From positions 1 through 10,957 of the forward strand of contig JAEWWM010000022.1 of the NCBI GenBank assembly GCA_023458915.1: a stretch of DNA of 10,957 nucleotides, in the 5' to 3' direction. Below the pieces are notes generated by a model. The model saw only the letters and a program-made list of their open reading frames with translations, was not told the origin of the DNA and did no database searches. Every line of letters begins with the position of its first letter. The first letter of the stretch is position 1. The position numbers and the translations under genes are program-made. The DNA comes from Bacillota bacterium. GTDB lineage: Bacteria; Bacillota; Clostridia; Oscillospirales; Acutalibacteraceae. This document shows positions 7,544-10,957 of the stretch, in pieces.

Positions 7544-7963
7544 TCACATGTTGTTTTTCCTAAACATAAGATAATTTTCAAGTATAATCGATGCGCTGAG
7601 GGCATCGATTATACTTTTTCTTTTTGTGCCGCGGATATTTGTTTCATTTAAATATTCGTGTGCGGTGACAGTTGTTTTTCGTTCGTCCCATAAGATTATT
7701 GGCATATTCAAATGATTTTTTAAAATTTTTGCAAAATTTTGCACTCGCTTAGCGCTTTCTCCAATTGAACCGTCCATATTTTTGGGCAGACCCATTACAA
7801 TATGCTCTACGCTTGCTTCCTTTGCTTTTTCACTTATTTTTTGCGCGAGAATTTCTTCATCTTTCTCTTTTATAACACAAAAAGGCGAGGCTAAAATTTC
7901 ACTTTTATCGCACACTGCAAGCCCTGTTCGAACTTTGCCCAGATCTACGGACATTATTATCAT
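7544..7963 (-). CDS. ruvX: RuvX/YqgF family nuclease (putative Holliday junction resolvase, pre-16S rRNA maturation)
   Basis: RNase H-fold nuclease of the YqgF/RuvX family. Members have been linked to 5'-end maturation of 16S rRNA and, by fold, to Holliday junction resolution. The 139-residue length is typical. Conserved elements are SVDLGKVRTGLAV (first catalytic acid D7), MGLPKNMDGSIGESAKRVQNFA, LWDERKTTVTA (D93-E94) and the C-terminal Asp motif IIDALSASIILENYL (D120). The ATG is at 7963-7961, with AGAAAGGA about 10 nt upstream on the - strand. A later ATG at codon 4 is too far from it. The gene is convergent with leuS (5 bp apart) and divergent from hrcA. Codons 117-128 form a perfect inverted repeat that doubles as the leuS terminator. 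No separate terminator is visible for ruvX. Its place beside hrcA differs from the alaS neighbourhood I know from other Firmicutes. Confidence 0.94.
   Translation of the reverse strand: MIIMSVDLGKVRTGLAVCDKSEILASPFCVIKEKDEEILAQKISEKAKEASVEHIVMGLPKNMDGSIGESAKRVQNFAKILKNHLNMPIILWDERKTTVTAHEYLNETNIRGTKRKSIIDALSASIILENYLMFRKNNM
7581..7625 (+). terminator. Rho-independent terminator of leuS, inside ruvX
   Basis: The arms AGTATAATCGATGC (7581-7594) and GCATCGATTATACT (7602-7615) are perfect 14-bp complements around a 7-base loop. They are followed on the + strand by TTTT, C, TTTTT. Polarity is one-way: the - strand has A-rich sequence before the stem and no T-tract after it. The hairpin starts 43 bp past the leuS stop and lies wholly within the antisense ruvX coding region. 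Confidence 0.85.
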
Positions 7964-7990
7964 TTCTTAATTTCCTTTCTTGATTTTATA

Positions 7991-7999
7991 GTTATAGCA
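7991..7999 (-). promoter_or_regulatory. Candidate extended -10 promoter for ruvX
   Basis: On the - strand this reads TGCTATAAC, an extended -10 (TGn plus TATAAC) about 28 bp upstream of the ruvX ATG. No good -35 lies 17 bp further upstream, where the sequence is only AT-rich. An alternative is a TTGGCA element near 8048 with a poor -10. The call is tentative. Confidence 0.3.
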
Positions 8000-8059
8000 G
8001 AAGATATATAAAAATTAAAAAATTAAGTTTACTTATTTGTGTGCTGCCAAAAATAAGTA

Positions 8060-8088
8060 TTGACAGAGCAGAAAATAAATGCTAAAAT
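8060..8088 (+). promoter_or_regulatory. SigA-type promoter of hrcA-grpE-dnaK
   Basis: A perfect -35 TTGACA (8060-8065), a 17-bp spacer and -10 TAAAAT (8083-8088), with a TG at 8080-8081 making it an extended -10. Transcription would start near 8095, just before the CIRCE. This is the strongest promoter I see in the window, fitting a vegetative-sigma operon controlled by repression. Confidence 0.88.
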
Positions 8089-8096
8089 TTGGATAG

Positions 8097-8123
8097 TTAG
8101 CACTCGGATGACCAGAGTGCTAA
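8097..8123 (+). promoter_or_regulatory. CIRCE operator (HrcA binding site)
   Basis: TTAGCACTC (8097-8105), a 9-base spacer and GAGTGCTAA (8115-8123) match the consensus CIRCE exactly in both arms and in spacing. It begins a few bases after the -10 element, so bound HrcA would block initiation, and it would also form the 5' end of the transcript. HrcA is encoded 30 bp downstream, giving autoregulation. No second CIRCE is seen before grpE or dnaK. Confidence 0.97.
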
Positions 8124-8137
8124 AATTCCGAAAAAAT

Positions 8138-8144
8138 GAGGTGA
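8138..8144 (+). promoter_or_regulatory. Shine-Dalgarno site of hrcA
   Basis: GAGGTGA, a 7-base match to the anti-SD, lies 8 nt before the ATG at 8153. It fixes the hrcA start there. An in-frame extension back to TTG 8060 would begin inside the -35 element and run through the CIRCE. Confidence 0.85.
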
Positions 8145-8152
8145 GAACGCCA

Positions 8153-9175
8153 ATGACGCTCAGCCGTAAGCTTCAAATTTTATCTGCCGTAGTTGAAAAA
8201 TATGTGCTCACAGGTGACCCTGTAGGATCTAAAACCGTGTGCGAAGAGCTTGAACCTTCTTTTTCTCCTGCGACAGTGCGTAGCGAAATGGCTGATTTAG
8301 TGAACTTTGGGTATCTATTTCAACCTCATGTTTCATCTGGGAGAATACCTTCACATCAAGGCTACAGAATATACATTAACAAATTAATGTTCAAAAAACC
8401 ACTGTCTACGGAAGAAAAAAATTTGATAAATGGGGTTCTTGCTTTTTCATCCACTGATCCCGAAAGTTTACTTGATAGTGCGGCAAAGGTACTCTCTAAT
8501 ATAACTAATTGTATGGCAATTATAACAACTCCGCCAAGCCTTGAATCAAAAGTAAGAGATATCCAATTTGTAAGGGTTGGGCGCCGGAGCGCAATGATCG
8601 TTCTTATGATTTCTAACGGAATGATAAAAAATAAGCTGTTTAAGTGTGATTATGATTTAACCTCTGAAATTTTGCATATGTTGGGCGAAGTTTTAAATGA
8701 AAAGTTTCGTGGGGAGCTTTTAAGTTCTATAACTCCTGAATTTGTAAATTTTTTAGTGGGCGGAGATGAAAAAACAGCATTGATTTTGCTTCCGGTTATA
8801 GATGTTTTTATGAAAGCGGCAAAAGAAGCCTGCGAAGTAGAAATTAAAATTCACGGGCAAAAAAATCTTTTATCAATACCTGAGATTACTCCTGAAGTAA
8901 TAATCAATATATTTAATTTTCTTGAAAACCGCGAAAAGGTGCTCAGTTTATTAAATTTAGCCGATAATGGTATAAATTTTATTGTTGGAGAAGAAAATAT
9001 TTACACAGAGCTAAAAAATGCCAGTGTTATTTCAACTCACTACAGCATCGGCGGAAAATCCGGGGCAATTGGAATAATAGGGCCAACTCGTATGGATTAT
9101 GGGTTAATCGCAGAATATCTTCAATATGTTACAGCGCTTGTGGGAGCACTTTTAGGGAGAATGCTCGAAAATTAA
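8153..9175 (+). CDS. hrcA: Heat-inducible transcription repressor HrcA
   Basis: HrcA represses class I heat-shock genes by binding CIRCE as a dimer. Its folding depends on GroEL, so it is inactivated when chaperonins are busy with misfolded protein. The product is 340 residues, the usual family length. The N-terminal winged helix (about 1-70) shows LSRKLQILSAVVEKYVLTGDP, then PVGSKTV, PATVRSEMADLVNFGYL and the hallmark SSGRIPSHQGYRIYI. The long C-terminal GAF-like and dimerisation region ends with GPTRMDYGLIAEYLQYVTALVG, also typical. The ATG at 8153 is chosen because a strong GAGGTGA precedes it and because the CIRCE and promoter occupy the upstream in-frame extension. The gene leads the hrcA-grpE-dnaK operon, with grpE 42 bp downstream. 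Confidence 0.97.
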   Translation: MTLSRKLQILSAVVEKYVLTGDPVGSKTVCEELEPSFSPATVRSEMADLVNFGYLFQPHVSSGRIPSHQGYRIYINKLMFKKPLSTEEKNLINGVLAFSSTDPESLLDSAAKVLSNITNCMAIITTPPSLESKVRDIQFVRVGRRSAMIVLMISNGMIKNKLFKCDYDLTSEILHMLGEVLNEKFRGELLSSITPEFVNFLVGGDEKTALILLPVIDVFMKAAKEACEVEIKIHGQKNLLSIPEITPEVIINIFNFLENREKVLSLLNLADNGINFIVGEENIYTELKNASVISTHYSIGGKSGAIGIIGPTRMDYGLIAEYLQYVTALVGALLGRMLEN

Positions 9176-9217
9176 TATTTTATCTAATTGATTAAATAAA
9201 AGGAGGGTTACAAATAA

Positions 9218-9757
9218 GTGAATTTTACAGAAACACAAAGTAAAATTAAAAACGAGGAGGACGAAGAATTTCAAAAAGATAATAAAGAAACAAAAAATGT
9301 TGACTCTAAAGAAAAAACCGAAATTGAAAATCTAAAAAAAGAGCTTGAAGATTATAAAGAGCGCCTTTTAAGAACCGCCGCAGAGTATGATAATTTCAGG
9401 AAAAGAAGTGGAAAAGAGAAAGAATTAATATATTCCGATGCGATATTTTTAGCAGTGCTTGGTATTTTACCTTTAGCGGATAGTTTGGAAGCCGCAGAAA
9501 AATCCGCTGAAAACAATAGTGAAGAGTACAAAAAAGGCATAGAGCTTTTGAAAAATCAAATGTTAAGTGCTCTTAAAAGCTTAAATGTAGAGTCATTTGG
9601 TAAAGTTGGAGATGAATTTGATCCGAATTTGCATAATGCCATAGCTCATAAGGAAGACGAAAACGAAAAACAAAACATAATTTCAAGTGTTTTTCAAAAG
9701 GGTTATAAAATGAGCGATAGGATTATAAGGCACGCGATGGTCGAGGTAATAAATTAA
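9218..9757 (+). CDS. grpE: GrpE, nucleotide exchange factor for DnaK
   Basis: Homodimeric cochaperone that opens the DnaK nucleotide-binding domain to release ADP. The product has 179 residues. The first 35 or so are charged, low-complexity and probably disordered. A long helix follows, predicted to be coiled coil from about residue 35 to 75 (IENLKKELEDYKERLLRTAAEYDNFRKR in two overlapping halves). The C-terminal beta domain has GDEFDPNLHNAIA (131-143) and the family signature GYKMSDRIIRHAMVEV (162-177). The start is GTG 9218 with AGGAGGG at 9201-9207, 10 nt upstream. No other in-frame start keeps a comparable site. It lies between hrcA and dnaK with short spacers and no visible promoter or terminator, so it should be transcribed from the CIRCE-controlled promoter. 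Confidence 0.96.
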   Translation: MNFTETQSKIKNEEDEEFQKDNKETKNVDSKEKTEIENLKKELEDYKERLLRTAAEYDNFRKRSGKEKELIYSDAIFLAVLGILPLADSLEAAEKSAENNSEEYKKGIELLKNQMLSALKSLNVESFGKVGDEFDPNLHNAIAHKEDENEKQNIISSVFQKGYKMSDRIIRHAMVEVIN

Positions 9758-9816
9758 GACAACAAGTTAATTTAAGATAAATTTTTAATATTCATATTTT
9801 TTAGGAGGAAAACATT

Positions 9817-10957
9817 ATGGCAAAAATTATTGGTATAGACCTTGGAACAACTAACTCTTGTGTTGCTGTTATAGAAGGCGGTGAACCCGTTGTTATTCCT
9901 AATGCAGAAGGCTCAAGAACAACTCCATCTGTTGTTGCATTTTCAAAAACGGGCGAAAGAATGGTAGGCCAAGTCGCAAAACGTCAGGCTATTACTAATC
10001 CTGACAGAACTGTTAGCTCCATTAAAAGAGAAATGGGAACAAACTATAAGGTTACTATTGATGGTAAATCTTATTCTCCACAGGAAATTTCAGCAATGAT
10101 TCTTCAAAAACTCAAATCAGATGCTGAAAGTTATCTTGGTGATAAAGTAACAGAAGCTGTTATAACAGTTCCCGCATATTTTACAGATGCTCAGCGTCAA
10201 GCTACAAAAGACGCCGGAAAAATTGCAGGGCTTGAAGTAAAACGTATAATTAACGAGCCTACCGCAGCGGCACTTTCATATGGTATTGATAAAGAAAATG
10301 ATCAAAAAGTACTTGTTTATGACCTTGGTGGTGGTACGTTTGACGTATCTATAATCGAAATGGGTGATGGCGTACAAGAAGTTTTGGCAACTGCGGGGAA
10401 TAACCGCTTAGGCGGCGACGATTTTGATGCGCGCGTAGTTGATTGGATGATTTCTTCATTTAAAGCTGAAAACGGTATAGATCTCAAATCTGATAAAATG
10501 GCAATGCAGCGCCTTAAAGAAGCTGCTGAAAAAGCGAAAATTGAACTTTCCGGTATGACTTCAGCAACAATTAATCTTCCATTTATAACTGCTGATGCCA
10601 ACGGTCCTAAACATTTAGACCTTACTTTAACCAGAGCTAAGTTCAATGAGCTCACATCTGATCTTGTGGAAAACACTATGGGGCCTGTTCGTCAAGCGCT
10701 CAAAGATTCTGGACTTGAAATTTCTAAGATAGATAAAGTTTTAATGGTCGGTGGATCTTCAAGAATTCCGGCTGTTCAGGATGCTGTTAAAAATCTTATT
10801 GGAAAAGAGCCATTTAAAGGCATAAACCCTGATGAATGTGTTGCAATAGGCGCAGCAATTCAAGGTGGTGTTTTAGGCGGTGATGTTAAAGGGCTTCTCC
10901 TTCTCGATGTAACACCACTTTCACTTGGAATTGAAACTATGGGCGGAGTTATGACTA
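9817..10957 (+). CDS. dnaK: Chaperone protein DnaK (Hsp70), 3'-truncated by window edge
   Basis: ATP-dependent Hsp70 chaperone that works with GrpE and DnaJ. 380 codons are visible of a family length near 610-640. They cover the complete nucleotide-binding domain, the interdomain linker and the first strand of the substrate domain. Motifs: IGIDLGTTNS (5-14), AVITVPAYFTDAQRQATKDA (114-133), NEPTAAALSYG (146-156), VYDLGGGTFDVS (167-178) and VGGSSRIPAVQ (311-321). The linker region reads GDVKGLLLLDVTPLSLGIE, with Gly-Leu where DV is common. The region around residues 65-85 lacks the roughly 25-residue insert found in Gram-negative DnaK, which supports a Gram-positive host. AGGAGG at 9803-9808 lies 8 nt before the ATG. 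No separate CIRCE or clear promoter lies in the 59-bp gap after grpE. The 3' end, and any dnaJ, are outside the window. Confidence 0.97.
   Translation, partial: MAKIIGIDLGTTNSCVAVIEGGEPVVIPNAEGSRTTPSVVAFSKTGERMVGQVAKRQAITNPDRTVSSIKREMGTNYKVTIDGKSYSPQEISAMILQKLKSDAESYLGDKVTEAVITVPAYFTDAQRQATKDAGKIAGLEVKRIINEPTAAALSYGIDKENDQKVLVYDLGGGTFDVSIIEMGDGVQEVLATAGNNRLGGDDFDARVVDWMISSFKAENGIDLKSDKMAMQRLKEAAEKAKIELSGMTSATINLPFITADANGPKHLDLTLTRAKFNELTSDLVENTMGPVRQALKDSGLEISKIDKVLMVGGSSRIPAVQDAVKNLIGKEPFKGINPDECVAIGAAIQGGVLGGDVKGLLLLDVTPLSLGIETMGGVMT

Noticed and set aside
7583..7613. TATAAT on both strands of the ruvX palindrome as -10 elements
   Set aside because: They arise from the palindrome itself. 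No -35 lies at proper spacing on either strand, and the terminator reading explains the structure better.
8060..8152. N-terminal extension of hrcA from a TTG at 8060
   Set aside because: The TTG is the first part of a perfect -35 box, and the extension would translate the promoter and the CIRCE. A strong SD and ATG at 8153 give the normal HrcA start.
10317..10676. 119-codon - strand open frame inside dnaK
   Set aside because: Antisense shadow of the strongly conserved DnaK nucleotide-binding domain, a common artefact in dnaK genes.
1..10957. A previously undescribed multi-gene system such as defence, mobile or biosynthetic genes
   Set aside because: Every substantial open frame on coding strands belongs to a well-known core family, intergenic gaps are short, and no repeats, integrase, transposase or unusual composition block is visible.

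Overview
The window looks like a low-GC Gram-positive chromosome (Firmicutes, most likely class Clostridia). Three things support this. The hrcA-grpE-dnaK order sits behind a perfect CIRCE operator. DnaK lacks the N-domain insert typical of Gram-negative homologues. FtsY has no long acidic A domain. Protein wording, for example in TopA and DnaK, reminds me of Oscillospirales/Ruminococcaceae, but that is an impression and not a search result. TAA, TGA and TAG all serve as stops, so the standard bacterial code fits.

Left arm (1-7538, + strand): a tight same-strand run of housekeeping genes. It holds topA (5' end outside the window), plsX, rnc, ftsY, yqeK and leuS. Gaps are 48 bp or less, plsX/rnc and ftsY/yqeK overlap, and I see no convincing internal promoter or terminator. 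One long transcript is likely. It covers DNA relaxation, the first step of phospholipid synthesis, RNA processing, SRP-dependent membrane targeting, Ap4A turnover and leucyl-tRNA synthesis. The order is a condensed mosaic: the genes that often lie between plsX and rnc (acpP), between rnc and ftsY (smc), and around yqeK (nadD, rsfS) are absent here.

Middle (7539-8152): ruvX (yqgF) lies on the - strand, tail to tail with leuS and only 5 bp away. The leuS transcript appears to end at a perfect 14-bp hairpin plus T-tract that lies inside the ruvX coding sequence, over the codons for its C-terminal catalytic Asp motif. The ruvX-hrcA divergent spacer holds a strong SigA-type promoter (TTGACA, 17 bp, TAAAAT), a perfect CIRCE at the expected transcription start, and a weak candidate promoter for ruvX.

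Right arm (8153-10957, + strand): the class I heat-shock operon hrcA-grpE-dnaK, with dnaK cut by the window edge after about 380 codons. HrcA should repress its own operon through the CIRCE, and GrpE is the nucleotide exchange factor for DnaK.

All genes are recognised core genes and no undescribed multi-gene system is visible. The best second-look items are the terminator embedded in the ruvX active-site codons and the stripped-down gene order. No gene-free stretch exceeds 300 bp, and I found no tRNA, rRNA, CRISPR array or mobile element.
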